From the NCBI RefSeq assembly GCF_003056355.1, contig NZ_PYVW01000008.1, forward strand, positions 103,589-167,588: a stretch of DNA of 64,000 nucleotides, written 5' to 3'. The notes under the pieces were generated by a model, which saw nothing but the letters and a program-made list of their open reading frames with translations, had not been told where the DNA came from and did not search any database. Numbering within the stretch: the first letter of the stretch is position 1; the number at the start of each line of letters is the position of its first letter. This document shows, one piece after another, positions 8,777 to 19,662 of the stretch. The position numbers and the translations under genes are program-made. The stretch comes from Devosia naphthalenivorans (GTDB taxonomy: Bacteria; Pseudomonadota; Alphaproteobacteria; Rhizobiales; Devosiaceae).

Positions 8777-9223
8777 ATAGAGGTCCGCGTCTCGCCCGAG
8801 CCGTTCGATCCCGGCGCCGAACTCAACGCCTTTCTCGCAACTGCGAATGGCGCCGGAGCCGCGGCGACTTTCACGGGTGTGGTTCGTTCCAGCGCGCAGG
8901 ACCCGATCACCGCACTGACGCTGGAATGCTACCCGGAACTGGCGATCAACCAGCTATCCGCAATAGTCGAGCAAGCCACCGCCCGCTTCGAACTCCTCGC
9001 CGCCACGGTCATCCACCGCTACGGCACGCTCCGACCCGGTGAACCAATCGTTCAGGTAATGACCCTGTCACCGCACCGTGAGGCTGCCTTCAAGGGCGCC
9101 GAGTTCTTGATGGATTACCTCAAGACCGATGCACCATTCTGGAAGCAGGAAACAGGCCTCGCCGGAACCAGATGGATAGAGGCCAAGGCTGAGGATGATC
9201 GGGCGAAGGCGCGCTGGGAGTAG
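8777..9223 (+). CDS. moaE: Molybdopterin synthase catalytic subunit, apparent ATA start
   Basis: This is the large subunit, which converts precursor Z (cPMP) to molybdopterin using MoaD-thiocarboxylate. Family-like sequence begins at IEVRVSPEPFDPGAELNAF, and the open frame starts only at 8765 after a stop. That stretch has no ATG, GTG or TTG, while GGGAGG (8766-8771) lies 5 bases before ATA at 8777. Starting there gives 148 residues, the family norm. The only conventional start, GTG at 8879, would delete the first 34 residues. Conserved parts are TFTGVVRS, LTLECYPEL and PFWKQE near the end with its active-site lysine. Confidence 0.85.
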   Translation: MEVRVSPEPFDPGAELNAFLATANGAGAAATFTGVVRSSAQDPITALTLECYPELAINQLSAIVEQATARFELLAATVIHRYGTLRPGEPIVQVMTLSPHREAAFKGAEFLMDYLKTDAPFWKQETGLAGTRWIEAKAEDDRAKARWE

Positions 9224-9227
9224 TGCC

Positions 9228-9257
9228 AAAAAAGCCGGGCACTTGGCCCGGCTTTTT
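9228..9257. terminator. Bidirectional terminator between moaE and ilvE
   Basis: The 7-bp GC stem GCCGGGC / GCCCGGC has a 5-base loop, an A6 run on the left and a T5 run on the right, so it works on both strands. It ends moaE rightward and ilvE leftward. Confidence 0.88.
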
Positions 9258-9273
9258 CGCATATTGATTCCGC

Positions 9274-10164
9274 TTATTCCGCGGCAGCGCGCTTGGGCTG
9301 CACTTCAGCCGAATACGCATCGATGAGCGTACGGCAGCCTTCGGCCGGCGTAAAATTATACTCCCCGATCTGGCTGACCGGGGTAACCTCGGCGGCCGTA
9401 CCGGTGAGGAAGCATTCGTCGAATTGGCTCAGTTCTTCCGGCATAATGTGGCGCTCGGTAACGGTATAGCCGTTTCGCTTGGCCAGATCGATCAGCGTCT
9501 GCCGCGTGATCCCGTTCAGGAAACAGTCGGGCGTCGGCGTCGTGATGTCCTTGCCCTTGATGAAGAACACGTTGGCGCCGGTGGCTTCGGCCACATAGCC
9601 GCGATAGTCCAGCATCAGTGCATCGGCATAGCCATTGGCCATGGCCGCGTCCTTGGACAGGGTGCAGATCATATAAAGACCGGCAGCCTTGGCCGACGAC
9701 GGGATGGTTTCCGGAGACGGGCGTTTCCAGCGGCTCCATTCGAGCCGGATGCCCTTGAGCTTTTCTTCGACCGAGAAATAGCTCGGCCAGACCCAGGCGG
9801 CGATCGCCACATGCACCTTGTTGTTGCGAGCAGGAACGCTCAGCTCTTCCGAACCGCGCCACGCCACCGGACGCACATAAGCATCGACCAGGCCGTTCTT
9901 TTCCAGCACCGCACGCTTGGCCGCCTCGATCTCGTCGACCGAATAGGGGAAAGGCATATCCAGCGTCGCCGCCGAGCGGATCAGCCGCTCGGTATGCTCG
10001 CGCGACTTGAAGATCTCGCCGCCATAGGCGCGCTCACCTTCGAACACCGAGCTTGCATAGTGCAGCCCATGCGTCAGCACGTGGATTTTTGCATCTTTCC
10101 AGGGCTTGAATTCACCATCAAACCAGATCCAGCCATCACGCTGGTCCATGGGCACACCGGCCAT
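9274..10164 (-). CDS. ilvE: Branched-chain amino acid aminotransferase
   Basis: This is a class IV PLP aminotransferase that interconverts Leu, Ile and Val with their keto acids. It is 296 residues. Motifs are WIWFDGEFKPWKDAKIHVL, HYASSVFEGERAYGG (binds the PLP phosphate and carboxylate), SAKAAGLYM with the presumed PLP lysine, DALMLDYRGYVAEATGANVF and EELSQFDECFLTGTAAEVTPV. The start at 10164 is preferred over an upstream frame start because GGAGAGG lies just before it. It is divergent from a MarR gene and may be its target. Confidence 0.95.
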   Translation of the reverse strand: MAGVPMDQRDGWIWFDGEFKPWKDAKIHVLTHGLHYASSVFEGERAYGGEIFKSREHTERLIRSAATLDMPFPYSVDEIEAAKRAVLEKNGLVDAYVRPVAWRGSEELSVPARNNKVHVAIAAWVWPSYFSVEEKLKGIRLEWSRWKRPSPETIPSSAKAAGLYMICTLSKDAAMANGYADALMLDYRGYVAEATGANVFFIKGKDITTPTPDCFLNGITRQTLIDLAKRNGYTVTERHIMPEELSQFDECFLTGTAAEVTPVSQIGEYNFTPAEGCRTLIDAYSAEVQPKRAAAE

Positions 10165-10298
10165 GATCCTCTCCCGAATACCTTGCTGGGCGAACGTCAC
10201 AGCCGCCCAATTTGGCGCCGATCATGCCCCAGGCTCAAGGCCTTGGCAAACCACAAAGCCTGAGGGATAAGACTGAACGGCGTCCTGATGGGAAGACA

Positions 10299-10820
10299 AT
10301 GGCAGCGCACCAAAAGAATGTCAACAAGGCTGACATAAATTCCGTGCCACCGGGCGACGATGCCGCCCTGCCCCTCGACATCATGGGCTTGTTCTTCTTT
10401 GCCTACCGTGACTTCACCGGCGATGCCGATGCGCTGCTCGAACGCCAGGATTTCGGCCGGGCTCACCACCGCGTGCTATACTTTGTCAATCTGCGCCCCG
10501 GCATGCCCGTTGCCGACCTGCTCGACATTCTGAAAATCACCAAGCAAAGCCTCGCCCGGGTGCTGCGGCAGTTGATCGACAATGGCTATATCGAGCAGAA
10601 GACAGGCCATGCCGACCGCCGGCAGCGCCTGCTGCACGCAACCGACAAAGGCCGGCAATTCTTCCGCACCTTGTCCGTCACCCAGGCTAGCCGCATTGAG
10701 GCCGCCATCGCGAGCCTTCCCCCCGGTTCCCGCAAGATCGTCACCCAGTTCATGGTCGGCATGGTCGATCCCGCCGACCGCTCGACCCTGGACCGGCTGA
10801 ATCTCACCAAGGGAATCTAG
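10299..10820 (+). CDS. MarR family transcriptional regulator
   Basis: A 173-residue protein with the MarR plan: a helical N-terminus (FFFAYRDFTGDADALLER), HTH (PVADLLDILKITKQSLARVLRQL), wing with the conserved DRRQRLLHATDKG, and a C-terminal dimer helix. DxRxxxxxLTxKG is diagnostic of MarR. The start at 10299 has GGGAAG before it; a longer frame start upstream lacks one. The gene is divergent from ilvE with a 134-bp shared upstream region, a common arrangement for a local regulator. Ligand unknown. Confidence 0.88.
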   Translation: MAAHQKNVNKADINSVPPGDDAALPLDIMGLFFFAYRDFTGDADALLERQDFGRAHHRVLYFVNLRPGMPVADLLDILKITKQSLARVLRQLIDNGYIEQKTGHADRRQRLLHATDKGRQFFRTLSVTQASRIEAAIASLPPGSRKIVTQFMVGMVDPADRSTLDRLNLTKGI

Positions 10821-10831
10821 GCAAGTAAAAA

Positions 10832-10858
10832 GGGACGCGAAACAAAGTTTCGCGCCCC
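10832..10858 (-). terminator. Hairpin after the MarR gene, best oriented for minus-strand transcripts
   Basis: The 12-bp stem GGGACGCGAAAC / GTTTCGCGCCCC has a 3-base loop and one mismatch. The flanking A run lies on its left, so the U tail is found on minus-strand RNA. No confident minus-strand gene enters it from 10.9-11.1 kb. A small RNA or small gene there would explain the orientation. Confidence 0.6.
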
Positions 10859-10859
10859 C

Positions 10860-11117
10860 ACGGGAGACACCACAAAGGAGCGTCAGCCTCTGCGGCAGTC
10901 CACCGACTGTTTGGCAAACCATTGGCTGCCAAGCACTTCGCCACCCGCTGTTGCGGCACGGCTCGCAGCTTTAACGAGACCGACCAGCAAGGGTTCCGCC
11001 CCAGACAAAGTGTGATCGGCGCCCTGGTGCGCACCATGCGAAATTGCCGCAAGTGGTGGCGTTTCGACCTGCAAAGTGCTTTAACGGCGCGCATCTGCCG
11101 TGACTGGAACATTGCCC
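10860..11117. other. Intergenic stretch with possible minus-strand small gene or RNA
   Basis: I see no convincing protein gene in these 258 bases. A 63-codon minus-strand frame (TTG at 11074, stop at 10883) ends 25 bases before a minus-oriented terminator. It lacks a ribosome binding site and resembles nothing I know. A small RNA transcribed leftward and ending at 10832 is the alternative. Confidence 0.3.
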
Positions 11118-11516
11118 ATGACCACCAAGGAACAAGATTTCAAGCAGCGCTTCGCAACCTTGCTGCGCGACTTGCAGCAGGATGGCACCAAGGACCCCGA
11201 AATCATCTGGGTTCTGGGCACGCTGGCGGCAGAACTGGCTAATGATCTGAAGGCCACGAGCTGGTCCGCGGCCAAATCCGTTATGACGGTTCCGATTTAC
11301 GATCAACTGCTCAAGAAGTTCCAGGAGCGGGGCGACGCGCATTACCGCGAAGGCCGGCAGAACGAGGCCTATGCCATTCAGGTCCTGGCCTATTCGCTGA
11401 TCGCGCGCACCCAGACGCGCGATCCACAGATGGCGGAGGGCGAAGTCCTGATCGACGAGGTGATCGACCGCGCATGCGCCGTTTACCGGAAGGTAAAGCA
11501 AGACAGCACCCATTGA
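11118..11516 (+). CDS. Small cytosolic protein of unknown function
   Basis: A 132-residue, mostly helical protein with no signal peptide or membrane segment. It starts MTTKEQDFKQRFATLLRDL and ends in a basic tail, CAVYRKVKQDSTH. I choose the ATG at 11118 because the longer GTG-started frame has no ribosome binding site. Codon use matches its neighbours and the frame is clean, so it is probably real. I do not recognise the family and propose no function. Confidence 0.6.
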   Translation: MTTKEQDFKQRFATLLRDLQQDGTKDPEIIWVLGTLAAELANDLKATSWSAAKSVMTVPIYDQLLKKFQERGDAHYREGRQNEAYAIQVLAYSLIARTQTRDPQMAEGEVLIDEVIDRACAVYRKVKQDSTH

Positions 11517-11591
11517 GGCGGCCGCCAGGCCATCCAAATTCTGCCGCTTGGTGATGCTGCAATGGTGCAAAACGGTCACCGGAGTTCACTC

Positions 11592-11975
11592 ATGACGACA
11601 AAATCGATTGCCGCCATCACTGTCATTGCCCTGCTATCGACTTTGCCCGCAGCTGCGGTGGAAACCTCACTCCAGCTACAACTCAGCGCTGACCAGGACT
11701 TTGAACGACGGACCGTCACCTATGATTGCGGCACGGAAGCGCCGCTCGTCGTCACTTACCTGGACGCCGTGCCAAATTTCCTGGCGATCATTCCCGTCGA
11801 AGGGGAAACCCAACCGCTGGTATTTGCCTCGGTGCTTTCGGACGGCCTGGCGCGCTATGCGTCGGGTCGCTGGATTTGGGAGAGCCAAGGGCCAGATGCG
11901 AGCCTCTTTGACGTGACAGAGGGTGAGGATGCTGCGGCTGTGTTGACCTGTGCGGAACTGGTCAATACTCCATAG
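11592..11975 (+). CDS. MliC/PliC-like lysozyme inhibitor family protein
   Basis: A 127-residue secreted protein with a signal peptide (MTTKSIAAITVIALLSTLPAAAVE). The mature part begins with a YDCG cysteine and continues with PLVVTYLD, a GLARYASGRWIWESQGPDASLF stretch and a second cysteine near the end (VLTCAEL). That order of Cys, aromatic beta-strand, R-Y-[AS]-S-G and W..G..A, then Cys is the MliC pattern. Members block c-type lysozymes in the periplasm or at the membrane. There is no lipobox, so it would be periplasmic. A hairpin with a T run follows. Confidence 0.7.
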   Translation: MTTKSIAAITVIALLSTLPAAAVETSLQLQLSADQDFERRTVTYDCGTEAPLVVTYLDAVPNFLAIIPVEGETQPLVFASVLSDGLARYASGRWIWESQGPDASLFDVTEGEDAAAVLTCAELVNTP

Positions 11976-11983
11976 ATCGCAAT

Positions 11984-12031
11984 CTCCCCGAAGAACGATA
12001 GGTGCGCTGCGCCACGGGGAGGCCCATTTTT
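11984..12031 (+). terminator. Possible terminator after the MliC-like gene
   Basis: CTCCCC (11984-11989) pairs with GGGGAG (12016-12021), with a smaller inner hairpin GTGCGC..GCCAC, and a T6 run follows. The loop is long, so strength is uncertain. Confidence 0.5.
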
Positions 12032-12050
12032 TGACGAGACTGTTTCGCCC

Positions 12051-12482
12051 ATGAGCATGTTAGTTTCCGCCCTGATGTTTATCGCCCTGCTGAGCGCATC
12101 GATGGCGCATTTGGCATGGTCGTTTGGGCGCACCTGGCCTATCCGCGAAGAAAAGCTCCTGGCGCAGACCGTTGTCGGCACAGCGGGCATTGAACGCATG
12201 CCGCCGCGCTGGGCTTCGTTTTCTGTGGCCGTATTGACGCTGGCTGCCGGCATCCTGGCACTTTCGCTGGCCGATCACACCAGCGGGGGATTGGGCCTCA
12301 CGCTCTCCGCACTTCCCGTCGGCGCCGTGTTCCTCGCTCGGGGAGCAATTGGCTATACGGCCTGGTGGGCTGCCCGCACGCCGGAGCCCAGTTTCCGCTT
12401 CAATGATCGCCGGGTCTACTCGCCCTTGTGCCTGGCGCTGGGGCTTGGCTTTGTCGCGCTCTTCGCGATGCGACTGATGTGA
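12051..12482 (+). CDS. DUF3995-type small membrane protein
   Basis: A 143-residue protein with four hydrophobic helices. The N-terminal helix is followed by the H-L-x-W-x-F-G segment (AHLAWSFGRTWP), and the C-terminal part has the G-Y-T/R pattern RGAIGYTAWW and a final SPLCLALGLGF helix. This matches DUF3995 proteins, which have no known function. It is not obviously in an operon: a hairpin lies upstream and a convergent gene downstream. Confidence 0.7.
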   Translation: MSMLVSALMFIALLSASMAHLAWSFGRTWPIREEKLLAQTVVGTAGIERMPPRWASFSVAVLTLAAGILALSLADHTSGGLGLTLSALPVGAVFLARGAIGYTAWWAARTPEPSFRFNDRRVYSPLCLALGLGFVALFAMRLM

Positions 12483-12512
12483 AAACCCGGAACGTCCCTG
12501 CGCATCGGCAGC

Positions 12513-13244
12513 TTACGCCACCATGACCGCGTGGCTGACAAGCCGGCTTTCCTGAATGTGATGCAGCATCAGTCCTGGCGGATCAGCGATGGGTGCTTCC
12601 TTGCCATCGAGCCGCAACTGGTTCGCCCGGGCGACTGAAGGCGCCATGGTGGCGGGAAGGCCGGCGAAGCGGGTGAACATCGGGCGATGCACGTGCCCGC
12701 AACTCAGTCCGAGCACGGTGTCGCGAGCCGTTCCGATTACCCGTGCGAGGGCTTCCTGATTGCGGCAGTTGTTCCGATCTTTCCCGTCGATCCCACAGAA
12801 AAACGGATGCTGGTGCTGGAAGACCAAGGCCGGTGGACCACCGGCGTTCAACTGAGCCTCGAGCCATGCAAGCACCGGTTCAGCGTCGCCGTGGTGAGCG
12901 CCCGCGACGGTGGCATCCAAGCCGATGACCCGCACCTCATCCGAGATCACTGCAGTGCAGTTCAGCTTACCCTCTGCGCGCCAGTCGAAACGGTCGCCAA
13001 AGACACGCCGCATCGTAGCGGGTTCATCGACATTGCCCGGAACCACATAAAACGGGGTGTTCATCGCCTCCAGCCGGTCGCGAACATCACCGTAGCTTTG
13101 CTCGTGCGAAACCTCTGCCAGATCACCGCTGATAATGATTGCGTCCGGTTGGAGAGGCTTGAGCCAGCCCAGCACGCTATCGAGTCGTGCCAGGGCTTTG
13201 CTGCTTCCATCCGCATGGATGTCACTGAGCTGCGCGATGATCAT
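12513..13244 (-). CDS. Metallophosphoesterase (Icc/CpdA-like), coupled to glgX
   Basis: A 243-residue calcineurin-like phosphoesterase. Metal-binding motifs in order are LSDIHADG, IISGDLAEV, VPGNVDEP, FQHQHPFF and LSCGHVHR. The usual GNHD motif reads GNVD, so the general-acid histidine seen in CpdA-type cAMP phosphodiesterases is replaced by Val. The ATG at 13244 overlaps the glgX stop (ATGA), so translation is probably coupled to glycogen debranching enzyme. A link to cAMP or to glycogen metabolites is possible, but the substrate is unknown. Confidence 0.85.
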   Translation of the reverse strand: MIIAQLSDIHADGSSKALARLDSVLGWLKPLQPDAIIISGDLAEVSHEQSYGDVRDRLEAMNTPFYVVPGNVDEPATMRRVFGDRFDWRAEGKLNCTAVISDEVRVIGLDATVAGAHHGDAEPVLAWLEAQLNAGGPPALVFQHQHPFFCGIDGKDRNNCRNQEALARVIGTARDTVLGLSCGHVHRPMFTRFAGLPATMAPSVARANQLRLDGKEAPIADPPGLMLHHIQESRLVSHAVMVA

Positions 13245-15247
13245 GGCTGCACCGGCCGGATCAGCGCGGTGACGGATCGTGGCGTTAGGGTTGCGGTGGA
13301 TTCCATCAGTGTCACCTGTGCCGTGTGATCGGAAACGATGCCGACCTGCCAATTGCTGTCAGGCAGATGCGCCACAACAGGTTCGATACGGCGATTGAAC
13401 CAGACCAGCACTTCGTCATCCTTGTTGCGCAGGTGCATGCCGAGCACCGAGGCACCGGAATAGCGCCAGTCATCCTCGTTCATTTCCCGGCCATCGGGAT
13501 GCAGCCAGACCACGTCGCGCACGCCGTTGCGCTCCTGTCCGGTCAGCCAATGGTCATGCGTCAGCGCCGAATGGGCCTTGCGGAACTGGTTGATGGCGGC
13601 GACGAAGTCCACCAGATCGCCATCGGCGTTTTCCCAATCGAGCCAGGTGATCTCGTTGTCCTGCGCATAGGCATTGTTGTTGCCCTGCTGCGTGCGGAAC
13701 ATCTCGTCGCCTTGCTGCAACAGCGGAATGCCGCGCGACATGAACAATGTGGCGAGCAGCGCCCGCACATCCCGCTTGCGCGCGAAGATGACGGCGGGAT
13801 CGTCGGTTTCACCTTCAATGCCGCAATTCCAGGAGGAATTGTGGCTGTGTCCGTCCCGGTTATGCTCGCCGTTGGCCTCGTTGTGCTTGTCCACATAGCT
13901 GACGAGATCGCGCAGGGTGAACCCGTCATGGACAGCCAGCATGTTGACCCCATGGCTAGGCTTGCGGCCAGCAAAGTCGAATATCTCGGCCGAGCCTGCG
14001 ACCTTGCCGGCGAGTTCACCGATCTTGCCGTCTTCGCCGCGCCAGAAGCCGCGAATCTCGTCCCGGTATGTGTCGTTGTGCTCCCGGAATTCCTTGCCAA
14101 ACTGCCCAAGCGCGTAGCCGCCAGGCCCCACGTCCCAGGGCTCCGCCACAAGGATGCACTTGCTGAGCACCGGATCGGACTTGATCTTTTCCAGCATCAC
14201 GGCATTGGGGTTGAACCCGGGCTCGCGGCCCAGCACGGTCGCCAGATCGAACCGGAAGCCGGAGACGCCCATTTCCTCGACCCAGTAGCGCAGGCTATCG
14301 ATCACCAACCGCTGCACCGCCGGATGGTCGCACCGCAGCGTATTGCCTGTGCCGGCGTCGTTGACCAGAACCTGCTTGCCGTCAACTTCAACGAACCGAT
14401 AATAGGTCCGCGCATCTAGTCCCATCAGGCTCAGCATGGGCCCAAAGGCGTCACCCTCGCCCGTGTGATTGTAGACCACGTCGAGAATGACCGAGATACC
14501 ATTCTTGCGGTAAAGATCGGTCATGTTGCGCAGTTCATGCGGGCCGCGGGGGGCAAGCCGCGGATCGATCGCCGAATAGGCTATCGGGTTGTAGCCCCAG
14601 GCATTGGTCAGCCCTAGCGCCGGAAGATGACCCTCATCGATCCAAGCGGCCGTGGGCATCAGCTGCAGCGTATCGACGCCGATATATTTGAGATGGTCGA
14701 TCACGCGCTGGGTGGTGAGGCCGGCGATGGAGCCACGCAGCGGCCCCTGCACGCCGGGATGCCGCATGGTGTAGCCGCGCACGTTCATTTCATAGAACAG
14801 CGTTGGCGCTTTCTTGCGTGGTACGGCAGCCTCCCAGGCCTCGCTGACCACGATAGCCTTGGGAACGAGTGGCGCGGTATCCACGGCTTCGGCGCGGTCC
14901 AGCCGCAAGCGTGGCGAGCGCACAAAGACCCTGTCCAGCCTCTTGGCATAGGGATCGACCAGAAGCTTCATGGGATCAAAGAAATAGCCCTGGTCGGGGT
15001 TATATTCTCCGTCCGCACGCAGCCCGTAAGGGGTGCCTGCCCCTAAGCCTGAGATCAAGCCGGCCCAGATGTGGTCCTGGCGCACATCCAGCGCAAAGCG
15101 ATCCGTTTCCTGATCCAACTCGTCGAAGATCGACACCCAGATCGCGGTCGCACTTTCCGAATATACGGCAAAATTGACGCCCTCGGGCGTGACCGTGGCG
15201 CCGAGCCTGTCGATGCGGCCCCCATTGGGGACCAATACCGGTTTCAT
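13241..15247 (-). CDS. glgX: Glycogen debranching enzyme (isoamylase type)
   Basis: It hydrolyses alpha-1,6 branches of phosphorylase-trimmed glycogen. It is 668 residues with an N-terminal CBM48 domain (GVNFAVYSESATAIWVSIFD) and a GH13_11 barrel. Catalytic positions are visible: Asp in GFRFDLATVLG, Glu in LVAEPWDVG and Asp in AVHDGFTLRD. The start at 15247 (MKPVLVPNGG) sits 13 bases after the pgm stop. An in-frame start further upstream would lie inside pgm and is less likely. It is the sixth gene of the glg operon. Confidence 0.95.
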   Translation of the reverse strand: MKPVLVPNGGRIDRLGATVTPEGVNFAVYSESATAIWVSIFDELDQETDRFALDVRQDHIWAGLISGLGAGTPYGLRADGEYNPDQGYFFDPMKLLVDPYAKRLDRVFVRSPRLRLDRAEAVDTAPLVPKAIVVSEAWEAAVPRKKAPTLFYEMNVRGYTMRHPGVQGPLRGSIAGLTTQRVIDHLKYIGVDTLQLMPTAAWIDEGHLPALGLTNAWGYNPIAYSAIDPRLAPRGPHELRNMTDLYRKNGISVILDVVYNHTGEGDAFGPMLSLMGLDARTYYRFVEVDGKQVLVNDAGTGNTLRCDHPAVQRLVIDSLRYWVEEMGVSGFRFDLATVLGREPGFNPNAVMLEKIKSDPVLSKCILVAEPWDVGPGGYALGQFGKEFREHNDTYRDEIRGFWRGEDGKIGELAGKVAGSAEIFDFAGRKPSHGVNMLAVHDGFTLRDLVSYVDKHNEANGEHNRDGHSHNSSWNCGIEGETDDPAVIFARKRDVRALLATLFMSRGIPLLQQGDEMFRTQQGNNNAYAQDNEITWLDWENADGDLVDFVAAINQFRKAHSALTHDHWLTGQERNGVRDVVWLHPDGREMNEDDWRYSGASVLGMHLRNKDDEVLVWFNRRIEPVVAHLPDSNWQVGIVSDHTAQVTLMESTATLTPRSVTALIRPVQP

Positions 15248-15260
15248 CGTGCTGCCGACT

Positions 15261-18335
<3,075 letters not shown>

Positions 18336-18339
<4 letters not shown>

Positions 18340-19607
18340 CGCCCAGCCATGTATTTGTTGACCATGGTCTGGGTGATCAGCGTCACCCCTTCATCGCTGC
18401 GCCGGAACCACTTTGCGTCGAATTCGGGGTCCTCACCAACGACAAGCCCCTCGGGAATGTTGACGCCGCGGTCGATCACCACCTTGCGCAGCCGTGCATT
18501 GCGGCCGATGTCGCAATAGGGCAGCACCACCGCCTCGTCGAGTTCCGAATATGAATGCACGCGCGAACCCGTCGATAGCAGCGTACGCTGCAGATGGCCG
18601 CCCGAGATGATGCAATCGCCTGAAACCAGCGAGTTGACCGCCGAACCGCGCCGGCCGTCGAAATCGTGCACGAACTTGGCGGGCGGGGTGATCTCGGCAT
18701 AGGTCCAGATCGGCCAGTCGCGATCATACAGATCAAGTTGCGGCTTGATGTCGGTCAAATCGATCGAAGCCTTCCAGTATGCATCGATCGTGCCGACGTC
18801 ACGCCAGTAGCTGACCTCCTCATTGCTCGAGCGCACGCATGAGCGTGGAAAGCGATGGGCCCAGGCCGTGCCGTTCTTGACGATATAGGGGATGATGTCC
18901 TTGCCGAAATCGCGGTTGGAGCCCTCGGTCGCTGCGTCGCGCCGCAATTGCTCCATCAGGAACCGAGTTTCGAAAACATAGATACCCATCGAAGCCAGCG
19001 CCGTGTCGGGCTTGTCCGGGATACCCGGCGGATCTTTGGGTTTCTCGACGAAATCGACCACGCGGTCGCGGCCGTCTACGTGCATCACACCAAAGCCCAC
19101 CGCCTCCATGCGCGGCACTTCCAGGCATCCGATGGTCACGTCAGCGCCGGTGTCCACATGCTGGCGAAGCATGATTTCGTAGTCCATCTTGTAGATGTGG
19201 TCGCCCGCCAGGATGACGATGTAGCGGGCGCCGGAATCCTCGATGATATCCATGTTCTGGTACACGGCGTCGGCTGTGCCAGCATACCACATGTCCTCGC
19301 GCACGCGCTGGCTCGCGGGCAGCACGTCAAAGCTCTCGTTACGTTCGGGGCGCAGGAAGTTCCAGCCGCGCGACAGATGCCTGATCAGGCTGTGTGCTTG
19401 GTACTGCGTGGCCACCGAAATACGGCGAATGCCGGAATTGATCGCATTGGACAGCGCAAAGTCGATGATACGCGACTTGCCTCCAAAATACACGGCGGGC
19501 TTGGCGCGGCGGTCGGTCAGTTCCATCAACCTGGTACCGCGCCCACCTGCAAGCACATAGGCCATAGCCTCGCGGGCCAGGGGTGACGGTACTCTGTAGT
19601 CGGCCAT
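18336..19607 (-). CDS. glgC: Glucose-1-phosphate adenylyltransferase
   Basis: It forms ADP-glucose from ATP and glucose 1-phosphate and is the usual allosteric control point of bacterial glycogen synthesis. It is 423 residues. The N-terminal nucleotide loop is [20 protein letters not shown], followed by [27 protein letters not shown], and FVEKPKDPP with the substrate lysine. The C-terminal left-handed beta-helix holds the [20 protein letters not shown] repeat. A GGAGGG site precedes the ATG. It is third in the glg operon. Confidence 0.97.
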
Positions 19608-19662
19608 TTTCTAACCCTCCGCTAATGCCCGTTGACCGGGACCTATCTGCAAACGAGCCGGC

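Noticed and set aside
10883..11074. 63-codon minus-strand gene
   Set aside because: TTG start, no ribosome binding site and no family resemblance; mentioned only as a possibility in the intergenic entry.
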